DNA of 64,000 nt from Oscillospiraceae bacterium (GTDB taxonomy: Bacteria > Bacillota > Clostridia > Oscillospirales > Oscillospiraceae), in contig JAFWQQ010000017.1 in assembly GCA_017545165.1 (NCBI GenBank), positions 62,001 to 126,000 of the forward strand, written 5' to 3'. Below are positions 15,951-26,196 of this stretch, in pieces. The position numbers and the translations under genes were made by a program. Position 1 is the stretch's first letter. Each line of letters starts with the position of its first letter. Under the pieces are notes generated by a model. It saw only the letters and a list, made by a program, of their open reading frames with translations. It did not search any database and was not told the DNA's origin.

Positions 15951-18587
15951 TCAAATCTTTTCGCTGACGAAGCCTTCCACCGCGGAAAGCGCGTCCTTCA
16001 GTTTGCTGACGTCGTTGCCGCCGCCCATGGCGGAGTCGGGCTTGCCGCCGCCCTTTCCGCCGGCAATGGCGGTAATGTGCTTGATGATATCCCCGGCGCG
16101 GATGCCCTTGGCAACGGCCTCCTTGCCGCAGACACACTGGAAGGTGATCTTGTCCCCGTTCACAGCGGCAATGACCGCGACGACCGCACCGTCCTTGTCC
16201 CGCAGCGCATCGCCCATCTTGCGAAGGCCTGCGGCGTCGCACTCGCCCTGGCTGCAGGTGACCACATGCAGGCCGCCCACCTCCTTGGCGTTTTTCAGCA
16301 GAGCATCGGCCCCGCCGGCGGACTCCTTATCCTTATACTGCTGGATCAGGCGTTTGGCTTCTTTCAGTTCAGTTGCCTGCTGCTCCACCTTCTGCAGCAT
16401 GTCCGCAGGATTAGCCTTGAAAAGGGCTGCGACGGCGGAAATGGCCTCGATATCCCGGTGAAGGGTCTCCAGGGTCCGCAGACCGGTGGTCGCTTCGATC
16501 CGGCGCACGCCGGAGGCCACGGAGCCCTCGGAGCTGATGTGGAAAAGTCCCGCCTTTGCGGTATTGTTCAGATGGGTGCCGCCGCAAAGCTCCACGCTGT
16601 AGTCGCCCATGCTGACCACCCGGACCACGTCGCCATACTTCTCACCAAAGAGGGCGGTGGCGCCGCTCTTTCTGGCCTCGTCCAGAGACATTTCCTTCGT
16701 ATCCACGGTCAGGCCGTCCAAGATGGAGGCGTTGACCTTATCCTCCACCCGGCGCAGCTCTTCGGGGGTCACAGCGGAGAAGTGCGTAAAGTCAAAACGC
16801 AGGAAATCAGGCTCCACCAGGGAACCGGCCTGGTGCACATGATCGCCCAGCACGTCCCGGAGGGCCCGCTGCAGCAGATGGGTGGCGCTGTGGGCCCGGG
16901 CGATGGCGGCGCGGCGCTCCTCGTCGATGGCAGCGGTAACGGTATCGCCCCGCTTCAGCACGCCCTCTTTCAGAACGCCGGTGTGCATGTATTTGCCGCC
17001 CTTGTTCTTCTGCACGTCGCTGACCTCGAAGAGAAGGCCGTCGGCGTGGATTGTGCCGTGGTCGGCCACCTGGCCGCCCATCTCGGCGTAGAGCGTCGTA
17101 CGATCCAGCACTACGATGGCCTCGGTCCCGGCAGGAATCTCCTCCCTCAGCTCGCCGTCGGCCACGATGGCCAGGACCTTGGCCTCCACGCTGCTCTTGT
17201 CATAACCTTCGAAGACGGTCTCCGGGATCTCCTTGCCGAAGCTGACCCCGGCCCAGCCCAGGTCGCCCAGGGCGGCGCGGGCCTCTCTAGCGCGGATGCG
17301 CTGCTCCTGCATGAGCAGCTTGAAGCCCTCCTCGTCAACCTGCATGCCCTCGTCAGAGCACATCTCAATGGTCAGGTCGATGGGGAAGCCGTAGGTGTCG
17401 TAGAGCTTGAAGGCGTCGGCCCCGGAGAAGGTGCTCTCTCCCTTCGCCTTGTGTTCAGCGAGCATGTCATTGAAGATCTTCATGCCGGCGTCGATGGTCT
17501 TGGCAAAGTTCTCCTCCTCCGTTTTGACCACCCGGGTGATATAGGCCTGCTTCTCCCGCAGTTCGGGATACTGGCACTCGTTTTCCCGGATCACGGTGTC
17601 GATGACCTCATGCAGGAAGGGCTCGTTCACGCCCAGAAGCTTGCCGTGGCGGGCTGCACGGCGGAGAAGCCTGCGCAGCACATAGCCCCTTCCCTCGTTG
17701 GAGGGCAGCACGCCGTCGCAGATCATGAAGGTGGCGGAACGGATATGGTCGGTGATGACCCGCAGGGATACGTCCATCTTGTGGCTCTTGCCGTAAAAGG
17801 CCCCGGTGAGCTCGCTGACCTTGTGGGTGATGTTCATCACCGTGTCCACATCAAAGAGGGAATCTACCCCCTGACAGACCACGGCCAGACGCTCCAGGCC
17901 CATGCCTGTGTCGATGTTTTTCTGCTTCAGTTCGGTGTAATGTCCCTCACCGTCGTTGTCGAACTGGGAGAAGACGTTGTTCCACACCTCGATATAGCGG
18001 TCGCAGTCACAGCCCACGGTGCAGTCCGGCTTGCCGCAGCCGTACTTCTCCCCCCGGTCATAATAGATCTCCGAGCAGGGGCCGCAGGGGCCGGCGCCGT
18101 GCTCCCAGAAGTTGTCCTCTTTGCCGAAGCGGAAGATCCGCTCCGGGGCAATGCCGATCTCCTTGTTCCAGATTTCAAAGGCCTCGTCGTCGTCCACATA
18201 GATGGAGGGATAGAGCCGATCCGGGTCGATGCCCACCCAGTCCGGGCTGGTCAGGAACTCCCAGCTCCAGTGGATGGCCTCGCGCTTGAAGTAGTCCCCG
18301 AAGGAGAAATTGCCCAGCATCTCGAAATAAGTCCCGTGGCGGGAAGTCTTGCCGATGTTCTCAATGTCGCCGGTGCGAATGCACTTCTGGCAAGTGCAGA
18401 CCCGTTTGCGGGGGGGCTCCTTCTCGCCCTTGAAGTAAGGCTTCATGGGGGCCATGCCGGAGTTGATGAGCAGAAGGCTGGCGTCTCCCTGGGGGATCAG
18501 AGAAAAGCTGGGCAGGCGCAGGTGCCCCTTGCTCTCAAAGAAACTCAGAAACATTTCACGCAGTTGATTCAGTCCGTACTTTTCCAT
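15951..18587 (-). CDS. alaS: Alanyl-tRNA synthetase
   Basis: 878 residues from the ATG at 18587, the usual AlaRS length. The class II aminoacylation domain is at the N-terminus (MAPMKPYFKGEKEPP and RHGTYFEMLGNFSFGDYFK). The editing domain carries HSATHLLQRAL (HxxxH) and CGGTHLNN, and the C-Ala domain closes the protein. GAGAGG lies nine bases before the ATG, directly after the T-box terminator U-run. The frame upstream to 18773 lies inside the leader RNA and is rejected. Expression should rise when uncharged tRNA-Ala accumulates. Confidence 0.97.
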   Translation of the reverse strand: MEKYGLNQLREMFLSFFESKGHLRLPSFSLIPQGDASLLLINSGMAPMKPYFKGEKEPPRKRVCTCQKCIRTGDIENIGKTSRHGTYFEMLGNFSFGDYFKREAIHWSWEFLTSPDWVGIDPDRLYPSIYVDDDEAFEIWNKEIGIAPERIFRFGKEDNFWEHGAGPCGPCSEIYYDRGEKYGCGKPDCTVGCDCDRYIEVWNNVFSQFDNDGEGHYTELKQKNIDTGMGLERLAVVCQGVDSLFDVDTVMNITHKVSELTGAFYGKSHKMDVSLRVITDHIRSATFMICDGVLPSNEGRGYVLRRLLRRAARHGKLLGVNEPFLHEVIDTVIRENECQYPELREKQAYITRVVKTEEENFAKTIDAGMKIFNDMLAEHKAKGESTFSGADAFKLYDTYGFPIDLTIEMCSDEGMQVDEEGFKLLMQEQRIRAREARAALGDLGWAGVSFGKEIPETVFEGYDKSSVEAKVLAIVADGELREEIPAGTEAIVVLDRTTLYAEMGGQVADHGTIHADGLLFEVSDVQKNKGGKYMHTGVLKEGVLKRGDTVTAAIDEERRAAIARAHSATHLLQRALRDVLGDHVHQAGSLVEPDFLRFDFTHFSAVTPEELRRVEDKVNASILDGLTVDTKEMSLDEARKSGATALFGEKYGDVVRVVSMGDYSVELCGGTHLNNTAKAGLFHISSEGSVASGVRRIEATTGLRTLETLHRDIEAISAVAALFKANPADMLQKVEQQATELKEAKRLIQQYKDKESAGGADALLKNAKEVGGLHVVTCSQGECDAAGLRKMGDALRDKDGAVVAVIAAVNGDKITFQCVCGKEAVAKGIRAGDIIKHITAIAGGKGGGKPDSAMGGGNDVSKLKDALSAVEGFVSEKI

Positions 18588-18604
18588 TATTATTTTCCTC
18601 TCAA

Positions 18605-18828
18605 AAAAGATACCCCTGTCCCATCTCTGGAACAGGGGCGAATGTTCGTTCGCGGTACCACCCTGATTCGCCGCTGTGCGGCCTCTCAGCGCCCTTAACG
18701 CGGGCAGACGCCCCGGTCCTCCCGGGGTGGCTCCGAAGTGGCTGTCGACTGGAGACGCAGGACCTCGCACCAACCGGTCCCTCTCTGAAACGCTCCGCGC
18801 CGACTCGTTTCGTCAACGCCGATATAAC
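18605..18828 (-). promoter_or_regulatory. T-box riboswitch, alanine specifier
   Basis: Minus strand: the conserved T-box motif AGGGTGGTACCGCG (18651-18664) precedes a terminator hairpin (18613-18622 with 18629-18638) and a T-run (18603-18608). The stem I region carries AGAGAGGGA and GGTGCGAGG. The proposed specifier is GCC (18740-18742), about 87 nt from the predicted start. It is followed two bases later by TTCGGA, exactly as UAC is in the tyrosine T-box at 28022-28024. Confidence 0.93.
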
Positions 18829-18834
18829 GATGTA

Positions 18835-18862
18835 ACTATATCACAGCTTTGATATTTGTCAA
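18835..18862 (-). promoter_or_regulatory. Promoter of alaS T-box leader
   Basis: Minus strand: TTGACA (18857-18862), 16-bp spacer, TATAGT (18835-18840). Confidence 0.75.
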
Positions 18863-18886
18863 GCACAACCATTGAGGAGAACTTCG

Positions 18887-19255
18887 TTATAAAAGATACT
18901 GACCGGTCATAAGACCGATCGCGCCGTGCTTCCGGCAGAAGATCCCCAAATCACTCGTATCAATAAATTCTGTAAAATATCGATCAGCTTCGTCTAAAGC
19001 ATCCTGAACAGTAGCATTAATCCCGTGACAGCGATGCTGCCACAGCCAATGAAGAAGTGTGGGGTTTCGTTTATCATGCTGGTTCGATGCTGCACCGATA
19101 TTGATGTAATAATTCCTCGTGTCCCACTGTGAGCCCTGTACGTTGAAGCACAAAATGACATTATCCTGTTCCAGATACCAATAGCTTCCTTTTTTTCGAT
19201 ACCCTTTCTGCTTCAGGATCGGTTTGATTTCCCGAATGAACTCTTCTTTCGTCAT
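18887..19255 (-). CDS. DUF4304-like protein
   Basis: 122 residues. The N-terminal TKEEFIREIKPILKQKGYRKKGSYWY and the following CFNVQGSQWDTRNYYINIG match my memory of DUF4304 proteins, a small family of unknown function found singly in many bacteria. No catalytic motif is evident. Its ATG overlaps the stop of the U32 peptidase gene by four bases (ATGA), so it is the last gene of the mltG operon. Its A/T-richer codons suggest later acquisition than its neighbours, which is inference. Confidence 0.65.
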   Translation of the reverse strand: MTKEEFIREIKPILKQKGYRKKGSYWYLEQDNVILCFNVQGSQWDTRNYYINIGAASNQHDKRNPTLLHWLWQHRCHGINATVQDALDEADRYFTEFIDTSDLGIFCRKHGAIGLMTGQYLL

Positions 19256-20475
19256 TTCTTTCCCTCTTCTACGCGAATCAGTTTCCTCACAATCGCAAGA
19301 GAAGGCGCATCCGCCGGCAGCCGCATCCGAAAACGCATCATAGCCCGGCGGGTGTCCGGGATCGTATTCCCCTCCTCGTCGAAAAGCTCCCCTGCCGTGA
19401 AGGAGATCGGTTCCCCTTCCGGCAGCAGCAATTCCAGCGCGTCGCCGGGAAAGATCTTGTTCCGCTGGGTCAGAAGCGCCATGCGGTCTTCCCCACAGTT
19501 CTGCACCACCGCCGCGATCTCTGCGGTGGAGGAATAGCTGGCCTCGGCGTAATGCTGTCCCGGTTCATCGAAATAGAACCCCGTGGTGTAGGGGCGGTGG
19601 CTGCATTTTTCGGTCTCCGACACCCACAAGGGATCCAGAGACTCCCCCGCCAGCGCCGCGTCCAGGGCGTGGCGATAGGCGTTGGTGGTCACCGCCGTAT
19701 AGTAGGCGGACTTCATGCGCCCCTCTATTTTGAGACTGGTGACGCCTGCCTCCAGCAGCTCCGGCAGATGCTCGATCATGCGCATGTCCCGGCTGTTCAG
19801 GATGTAGGTGCCGCCGTCCTCGGTGATTTCAAAATACTGCCCGGGCCGCGTCTCCTCCACCAAGTGATACTTCCAGCGGCAGGGCTGGGCGCACTGGCCC
19901 CGGTTGGCGTCCCGCCCGGTGAGATAATTGGACAGCAGGCAGCGGCCGGAAAAGCTGACGCACATGGCGCCGTGGACGAAGGCCTCGATGCGAAGCTCCG
20001 GCGGCGTATTGTCTCGGATCTTCCGGATGTCCTCCAAGGGTGTCTCCCGGGCCAGAACAACCGTATCCGCGCCGAGACGAAACAGGGCATTTGCCGTGGC
20101 GCTGTTGATCACCCCAAACTGGGTGCTCACATGCCTTGCCACCCGGGGCGCGTGGAGCTTTGCCAGTTCCAGCACGCCCAGATCAGCTATAATCAGCGCA
20201 TCAACGCCGGCATCCTGCAGAAATTCAAGATACGCGGGAAGCGCCCTGAGCTCCTTCTCCCGAGGCAGCGTATTGCAGGTAACGTATATCTTGACGCCTT
20301 CTTCGTGGGCAAGAGATACCGCCGTCCGCAGCTCGTCGTCACTGAAATTCGCCGCAGCCGATCGCATGCCGAACTGTCGCCCTGCCAGATAAATCGCGTC
20401 CGCGCCGTATAGGATCGCCATCTTCAGACGCTCAAGATCTCCCGCCGGGGAGAGCAGTTCCGCCTTAGCCTCCAT
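19252..20475 (-). CDS. Peptidase U32 family protein
   Basis: 407 residues from the ATG at 20475. Seen: N-terminal TIM-barrel-like start ELLSPAGDLERLKMAILYGADAIY and the exact U32 signature EAFVHGAMCVSFSGRCLLSN. The pattern also includes the paired Cys of GQCAQPCRW, which in relatives (YrrO/RlhA/TrhP) support FeS-linked tRNA or rRNA hydroxylation. Several members modify RNA rather than cut protein (established). The start overlaps the mltG stop by 11 bases, and the mltG-U32 order resembles the yrrL-yrrM-yrrN-yrrO neighbourhood of Bacillus. Confidence 0.9.
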   Translation of the reverse strand: MEAKAELLSPAGDLERLKMAILYGADAIYLAGRQFGMRSAAANFSDDELRTAVSLAHEEGVKIYVTCNTLPREKELRALPAYLEFLQDAGVDALIIADLGVLELAKLHAPRVARHVSTQFGVINSATANALFRLGADTVVLARETPLEDIRKIRDNTPPELRIEAFVHGAMCVSFSGRCLLSNYLTGRDANRGQCAQPCRWKYHLVEETRPGQYFEITEDGGTYILNSRDMRMIEHLPELLEAGVTSLKIEGRMKSAYYTAVTTNAYRHALDAALAGESLDPLWVSETEKCSHRPYTTGFYFDEPGQHYAEASYSSTAEIAAVVQNCGEDRMALLTQRNKIFPGDALELLLPEGEPISFTAGELFDEEGNTIPDTRRAMMRFRMRLPADAPSLAIVRKLIRVEEGKK

Positions 20476-21883
20476 AGTTCTGAGTCGCCACGAAGGCGTT
20501 GAATTCTGCCATATTGGTAAAGAAGCGATGCGTGCCGGTCTCCGTATCCAGCGCATAATAATAGTAATCGGTGGTAGCGGGCTCCAGCGCAGCTTTCAAG
20601 GAGGCAAGGCCCGGGTTGCAGATGGGCGTCGGCGGCAGGCCGATCCGATCCCGCGTGTTGTAGAGACTGTCCTCCGACAGCATTTCCGTAGTAGGCGCGC
20701 CCTCATGCTCCGGATGGACATAGAGGATGGTCGCGTCGATTCCAAGAGGACTGTTGCTGTGCAGGCGGTTGTAGATGACCGAGGCGATAAGCGGCCGCTC
20801 CTCATCATTCGCCGCTTCTTTTTCGATCATGGACGCGATGGTCACGATTTCGCGGATATCTCTGCCGCTCTGCTCCATCTCTGTCATCATATCAGAATTG
20901 AAGCTGGTGTGGAAGGTTTCCAGGAACTTATTGATGGCGCTGGCGGGCTCCATATTCACATAGAACTCATAGGTGTTGGGGAACAGATAGCCCTCCAGAT
21001 ACTTCGATCTCAGATAGAAATCATAGGTGTTCTGGGATTGATCCTTCTCCAGGTAACTGGGTTTGTCCAGTCGCAGCAGCTCCAACTGCTCCGAGCTCAG
21101 CTCCTCCAGGAAGCTGTAGTTGAACCGGTAATTGGCGGCGGCTTCCATCAGATCCGAGTAGGTGCTGACGCCCTTCTGTTCCATCAGCAGGAACATCTGG
21201 TCCATGGTCATGCCCTCCGGGAAGGTGACCGTAACCGTGACGGCACCTCCGGTGAAGGGGCTCATGTGCTGGATCAGCGCACGGTAATCATACGTGGAAT
21301 GCAGCTCATATTCTCCAGGAACAACTTTGGTGTCCGCATGAGAGAGACGGCAAAATGCAGTAAAAAGCCATTTGTATTCGATCAAGCCTGCGTCCTTCAG
21401 CATATCGGCCATATAATCGATATCTGCATGGGTAACGCGCTTGGTACGCACCAGATTTCCTTCCTCGTCGCGGACCTCCACCGTCTCGGAATCGAAAATA
21501 CTCATGGGCAGGGTCACAGTCGCGTGGAAATCCTTCTTGTTCAGCGCCATCACGTCGCTGGCGGCCATCCAGCCCAGGCAGGCCAGCACCACGCTGAGGC
21601 AGATCACGAATACGAAATACATCATACCGCCCAGGCAGCCGGAGCGATACTCATGACTTTGTCGGATGGGACGATAATCCCGCTCGGATTCCTTGTCTCC
21701 CGTATAGTTGGAGGCCTTCTTCCCGGACTGATTGATGAAAAGACGATCTACCGGGTTGTTGGGATCTCTCTGAGCCGCGTATGTGCCGTCAGCCCGGCGG
21801 ACCGGCGTCTGCGGCCTCTCATTCCCACGGCTGGAGACCGATCTTTCATACAGCTCGTATTGCTTTTTGTTTTCCTTCTTCAT
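20465..21883 (-). CDS. mltG: Endolytic murein transglycosylase MltG
   Basis: 472 residues. A polar cytoplasmic N-terminus of about 85 residues is followed by one transmembrane helix (FVFVICLSVVLACLGWMAA), a LysM-like subdomain and the YceG catalytic domain with the Glu of IASMIEKEAAND and the downstream LPPTPICNPGLASLKAAL motif. The enzyme cleaves nascent glycan strands at the membrane and is proposed to terminate their growth. GGAGG precedes the ATG. It leads a three-gene operon with the U32 peptidase and the DUF4304-like gene. Confidence 0.94.
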   Translation of the reverse strand: MKKENKKQYELYERSVSSRGNERPQTPVRRADGTYAAQRDPNNPVDRLFINQSGKKASNYTGDKESERDYRPIRQSHEYRSGCLGGMMYFVFVICLSVVLACLGWMAASDVMALNKKDFHATVTLPMSIFDSETVEVRDEEGNLVRTKRVTHADIDYMADMLKDAGLIEYKWLFTAFCRLSHADTKVVPGEYELHSTYDYRALIQHMSPFTGGAVTVTVTFPEGMTMDQMFLLMEQKGVSTYSDLMEAAANYRFNYSFLEELSSEQLELLRLDKPSYLEKDQSQNTYDFYLRSKYLEGYLFPNTYEFYVNMEPASAINKFLETFHTSFNSDMMTEMEQSGRDIREIVTIASMIEKEAANDEERPLIASVIYNRLHSNSPLGIDATILYVHPEHEGAPTTEMLSEDSLYNTRDRIGLPPTPICNPGLASLKAALEPATTDYYYYALDTETGTHRFFTNMAEFNAFVATQNYGG

Positions 21884-21931
21884 AGGCGTCCTCCGACAGG
21901 TACGTCTGCAGAAACAGGCGCATAGTATGGC

Positions 21932-21956
21932 CTGAAGCGCGCCGAGCGCGCTTCAG
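21932..21956. repeat. 11-bp inverted repeat between mltG and the Cys-rich gene
   Basis: A perfect palindrome, CTGAAGCGCGC (21932-21942) and its complement (21946-21956), with a 3-base loop and no T-run. It lies between divergent genes and could be an operator or an attenuator-like RNA hairpin. Confidence 0.7.
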
Positions 21957-22031
21957 CATCGCAAGAAATGCAGCGCCCGGTCCGCGGGGCCTGCAAAATG
22001 AATCTGAAAAAGCGGAGAAAGGGAACGGATC

Positions 22032-22169
22032 ATGTTCTGCAACAACTGCAACAACGGCATCTGGATCATCATTCTCATCATCCTGCTCTTCGGCTGGGGC
22101 GGAAACGGCATCGGCTGCGGCTGCGGCTGCGAAAACAACAATTGCGGCTGCGGCGGCTGCTGCAACTGA
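22032..22169 (+). CDS. 45-residue Cys-rich membrane mini-protein
   Basis: 45 residues. Seen: FCNNCNNG at the N-terminus, one hydrophobic helix (IWIIILIILLFGWG, residues 10-23) and a C-terminal tail dominated by Cys and Gly (GCGCGC, NCGCGGCCN): ten Cys in all. An AAAGGGA site precedes the ATG and a clear terminator follows, so this is a genuine single-gene transcript. Similar short Cys/Gly tails with one helix occur in spore-associated small proteins of Firmicutes. A metal-binding or coat role is plausible but not shown. Confidence 0.75.
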   Translation: MFCNNCNNGIWIIILIILLFGWGGNGIGCGCGCENNNCGCGGCCN

Positions 22170-22182
22170 AACAGCATACCCG

Positions 22183-22209
22183 GGGCCTCTTCGGAGGCCC
22201 TTTTCTTTT
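22183..22209 (+). terminator. Terminator after the Cys-rich gene
   Basis: GGGCCTC (22183-22189), TTCG loop, GAGGCCC (22194-22200), then TTTTCTTTT. Confidence 0.88.
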
Positions 22210-22211
22210 AC

Positions 22212-22883
22212 TCAGTCGATAGCGCTGCGGAGAATGCGGTAGATCTCCGCGTTCTTCTCGTCCACGTCCCGTTCCTTCCCGTCCATCCGGAAGGGAATGC
22301 GGGTCCAGCCGAAGTAATCCGCGGCCCGGTCTGCCGTGCGCAGGCACCGGCGCAGATACTCCACATCCTTCTCGTGAATATCGGCATGGGTGTGGTTTTT
22401 AGCCTCACGGCGCCGCATACGGGCCAGAGAAGTTTCAATATCCACGTCCAGGTAAATCACCAGATCCGGCCTGGGAAGGCCCATTTTTACATACTCCAGA
22501 TCGCTGAGCCAGCGGAAGAACTCCGGCAGCTCCTCCTCCGAGAGCTTGGAGCCCTGGTGCACGGCGTTGGATGTGGTATAGCGGTCCGACAAGAACAGGC
22601 CGCCCTCCTCGTAGGTTGTGCCCCAATCCTTCTTATAGGAGGCAAAACGGTCAACCGCGAAAAACGTCGAGGCGGTATAGGCATTCACATCGTCGGGCCT
22701 GGTGCCGAACTCCCCCCCCAGATACATGCGGATCAGGGCGCTGCTGTCCTGGTCATAGCGGGGAAAGACAATGTGATTATAGTCGATTCCGTCCTGTTCC
22801 AGTCTGGCGCAGAGACGGCGGAATTGAGCGGACTTGCCGCTTCCGTCGATCCCCTCCAGGACGATGAGCGTTCCTTTCTTCAT
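22212..22883 (-). CDS. tmk: Thymidylate kinase
   Basis: 223 residues. P-loop LEGIDGSGKS at the N-terminus, the DRY/DRF-type motif (FFAVDRFASYKKDWG), the LSDRYTTSN substrate region and a LID with two adjacent Arg (ARMRRRE). The enzyme phosphorylates dTMP to dTDP for DNA synthesis. It is slightly longer than canonical Tmk because of a C-terminal extension. It starts 12 bases after cobB on the same strand. Confidence 0.93.
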   Translation of the reverse strand: MKKGTLIVLEGIDGSGKSAQFRRLCARLEQDGIDYNHIVFPRYDQDSSALIRMYLGGEFGTRPDDVNAYTASTFFAVDRFASYKKDWGTTYEEGGLFLSDRYTTSNAVHQGSKLSEEELPEFFRWLSDLEYVKMGLPRPDLVIYLDVDIETSLARMRRREAKNHTHADIHEKDVEYLRRCLRTADRAADYFGWTRIPFRMDGKERDVDEKNAEIYRILRSAID

Positions 22884-22895
22884 ATGTGTATCCTC

Positions 22896-23612
22896 TCAGA
22901 CTTGGCTGAATACGTCTCCGATGTTGGCGTGGATCACCAGATCGGCATAGCGGTCATAGGGAGTCTCGCTGCGATTCACCAGCACCAGCTTGCTGCCGCG
23001 ATAGTAGTTGATGAGGCCCGCCGCGGGATACACGTTCAGTGAGGTGCCGCCCACGATCAGGATATCGGCATGGCGAATGTAATGCACCGCCTCGCTGAGC
23101 ACGTCCTGATCCAGCGGCTCCTCATAGAGCACGATGTCCGGCCGGATCACGCCGCCGCAGCTGCAGCGTGGCACGCCATCCCCGTGGTTCATCTCCTCCG
23201 CGGAGAAGGGCTTGCGGCAGCGGGAGCAATAGGCCCGCAGGATGCTGCCATGGAGCTCCAGCACCTTCTTGCTGCCGGCGGCCTGGTGAAGCCCGTCGAT
23301 GTTCTGGGTCACCACGGCTCGGAGCTTTCCTTCCTGCTCCAGCTGAGCCAGGCGTTTGTGGGCCCGGTTGGGCTGCACGCCGTCGATCACCAGCTTGGCC
23401 CGATGGAAACGGTAATACTCCTCCGGGTAACGCTCGAAAAAGCTATGGCTCAGGATGGTCTCCGGCGGGTACTTCCATTTCTGGTTATACAGGCCGTCTA
23501 CACTGCGAAAATCGGGGATCCCGCTCTCGGTGCTGACGCCTGCACCGCCGAAAAACACGATGTTGTCGCTGCCTTCTATCCATTCATTTAACTGCGCGAT
23601 TTTCTCATCCAT
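22896..23612 (-). CDS. cobB: Sir2-family NAD-dependent protein deacylase
   Basis: 238 residues from the ATG at 23612. Rossmann motif FFGGAGVSTESGIPDFRS, NAD/active-site TQNIDGLHQ, catalytic His in LELHGS, and a zinc ribbon (CSRC ... CSC). The family removes acyl groups from lysine using NAD. An upstream start at 23654 is possible in frame but lies before the predicted transcription start (promoter -10 at 23646-23651), so the shorter protein is preferred; MGKAM at 23624 remains an alternative. It is co-transcribed with tmk. Confidence 0.93.
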   Translation of the reverse strand: MDEKIAQLNEWIEGSDNIVFFGGAGVSTESGIPDFRSVDGLYNQKWKYPPETILSHSFFERYPEEYYRFHRAKLVIDGVQPNRAHKRLAQLEQEGKLRAVVTQNIDGLHQAAGSKKVLELHGSILRAYCSRCRKPFSAEEMNHGDGVPRCSCGGVIRPDIVLYEEPLDQDVLSEAVHYIRHADILIVGGTSLNVYPAAGLINYYRGSKLVLVNRSETPYDRYADLVIHANIGDVFSQV

Positions 23613-23645
23613 AGCTTTTCCCATCCTTTCAAAGTTTTTCAAGGT

Positions 23646-23674
23646 ATTATACACCGGTGGGGAATAAATGGCAA
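23646..23674 (-). promoter_or_regulatory. Promoter of cobB-tmk
   Basis: Minus strand: TTGCCA (23669-23674), 17-bp spacer, perfect TATAAT (23646-23651). Confidence 0.75.
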
Positions 23675-23703
23675 GTAAACAGCCTGTGAAGATTTCTTAA
23701 CTT

Positions 23704-23734
23704 GGAAAAGCCGCCCGAAGGATTCGGACGGCTT
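23704..23734 (-). terminator. Terminator of prfC-cyclodeaminase operon
   Basis: A 12-base stem with one mismatch or G-U (23723-23734 with 23708-23719) followed on the minus strand by TTTTCC. Confidence 0.65.
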
Positions 23735-23749
23735 GACAGAAGCTTGGAT

Positions 23750-24355
23750 TCAAGTATTTGTTTTTTCGATCACCCGTTGATAGCATGGGAAGATCTCTCC
23801 CCACTGGAGCTCGTTTTCCCTGCGGATCACATAGCGGCGCGTATCCTCGATGCTCAGATCCCCCCAGAAGACGCACACGCGCATGGAGGAACGAACAGCG
23901 GCAAGAGCCAGATCGGCGCTCTCTGCAATGAAATGCTTTGCGTCGGCCGGGCACAGCGCCGCCAACTCCTCCAGCATCTCCAGGGCCTTTGCCATCATGC
24001 CCACGATCTCGCTGCTGACGGCGCCTGCCACCTGGGTGGCGGCCTCGATCTTGCGCTCGTCCCCGTCTTTGATCGCCCGGCGATAGGGGCCCCTGGCCTT
24101 CACGTCCTCGTCGATGAGGTTCACCATATAATTGCGCAGAATCTCGGCATTTCGGACGAGCCAATCCACTCTCTCATTCTCGGGCAGAACAACTTGGGTA
24201 AGTCTGGCTGCCCGCTCCAGCAGCGCCGCGGACACGGCGGCCGTCATGGCGGCGCCGCTGCCGGTCTGGGCGCGGCTGTCCGGATCGGCCAAAGCTTTGG
24301 TAAAGTCCTCCGCGTCCTTTTTGCGGAAGATCTCGATCTTGATGGATTCAGCCAT
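23750..24355 (-). CDS. Cyclodeaminase/cyclohydrolase family protein (FTCD C-terminal type)
   Basis: 201 residues, all-helical. The N-terminal segment with DSRAQTGSGAAMTAAVSAALLE matches the Gly/Ala-rich active-site loop of the FchA/FTCD cyclodeaminase fold (PF04961-type). Characterised members convert 5-formimino-THF to 5,10-methenyl-THF (formiminotransferase-cyclodeaminase, glycine or histidine breakdown) or act as methenyl-THF cyclohydrolase. The start lies 14 bases after the prfC stop. Substrate is unproven; hutH at 57.5 kb makes a histidine-linked role conceivable. Confidence 0.85.
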   Translation of the reverse strand: MAESIKIEIFRKKDAEDFTKALADPDSRAQTGSGAAMTAAVSAALLERAARLTQVVLPENERVDWLVRNAEILRNYMVNLIDEDVKARGPYRRAIKDGDERKIEAATQVAGAVSSEIVGMMAKALEMLEELAALCPADAKHFIAESADLALAAVRSSMRVCVFWGDLSIEDTRRYVIRRENELQWGEIFPCYQRVIEKTNT

Positions 24356-24369
24356 GGAAAGCTCCTTTC

Positions 24370-25962
<1,593 letters not shown>

Positions 25963-26064
25963 GTTTTGCTTCCTTTCTTTCAGATCCTGTTGTTCGGGGA
26001 AGAAACATGGCCTTAAGGCGGCGTAAGCATGTAAATTCATCCTCTGTTCAGAATAAAGCAGCTT

Positions 26065-26093
26065 ATGTTATCATATCTTCCCGCAAAATGCAA
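26065..26093 (-). promoter_or_regulatory. Promoter of prfC
   Basis: Minus strand: TTGCAT (26088-26093), 17-bp spacer, TAACAT (26065-26070). A TATGAT just upstream is an alternative -10. Confidence 0.5.
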
Positions 26094-26155
26094 AGCTTTT
26101 ATGGACATTTTTAACGAGTCGCACTTTGCGGACTGAGTACAGCCCTTCCTGCGGA

Positions 26156-26186
26156 CGAAAAACTCCCGGGACATCTGTCCCGGGAG
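26156..26186 (-). terminator. Terminator after tyrS
   Basis: Minus strand: an 11-bp perfect stem (26176-26186 with 26163-26173) with a 2-base nominal loop, followed by TTTTT. Confidence 0.9.
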
Positions 26187-26196
26187 CCCTTGCAAT

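Noticed and set aside
15633..18698. 1021-codon open frame antisense to alaS
   Set aside because: High-GC shadow of alaS in its opposite frame; repetitive Gly/Ala/Leu/His composition and no homology; alaS carries all AlaRS motifs.
18588..18773. N-terminal extension of alaS
   Set aside because: Overlaps the T-box terminator and antiterminator; the synthetase N-terminus starts at 18587.
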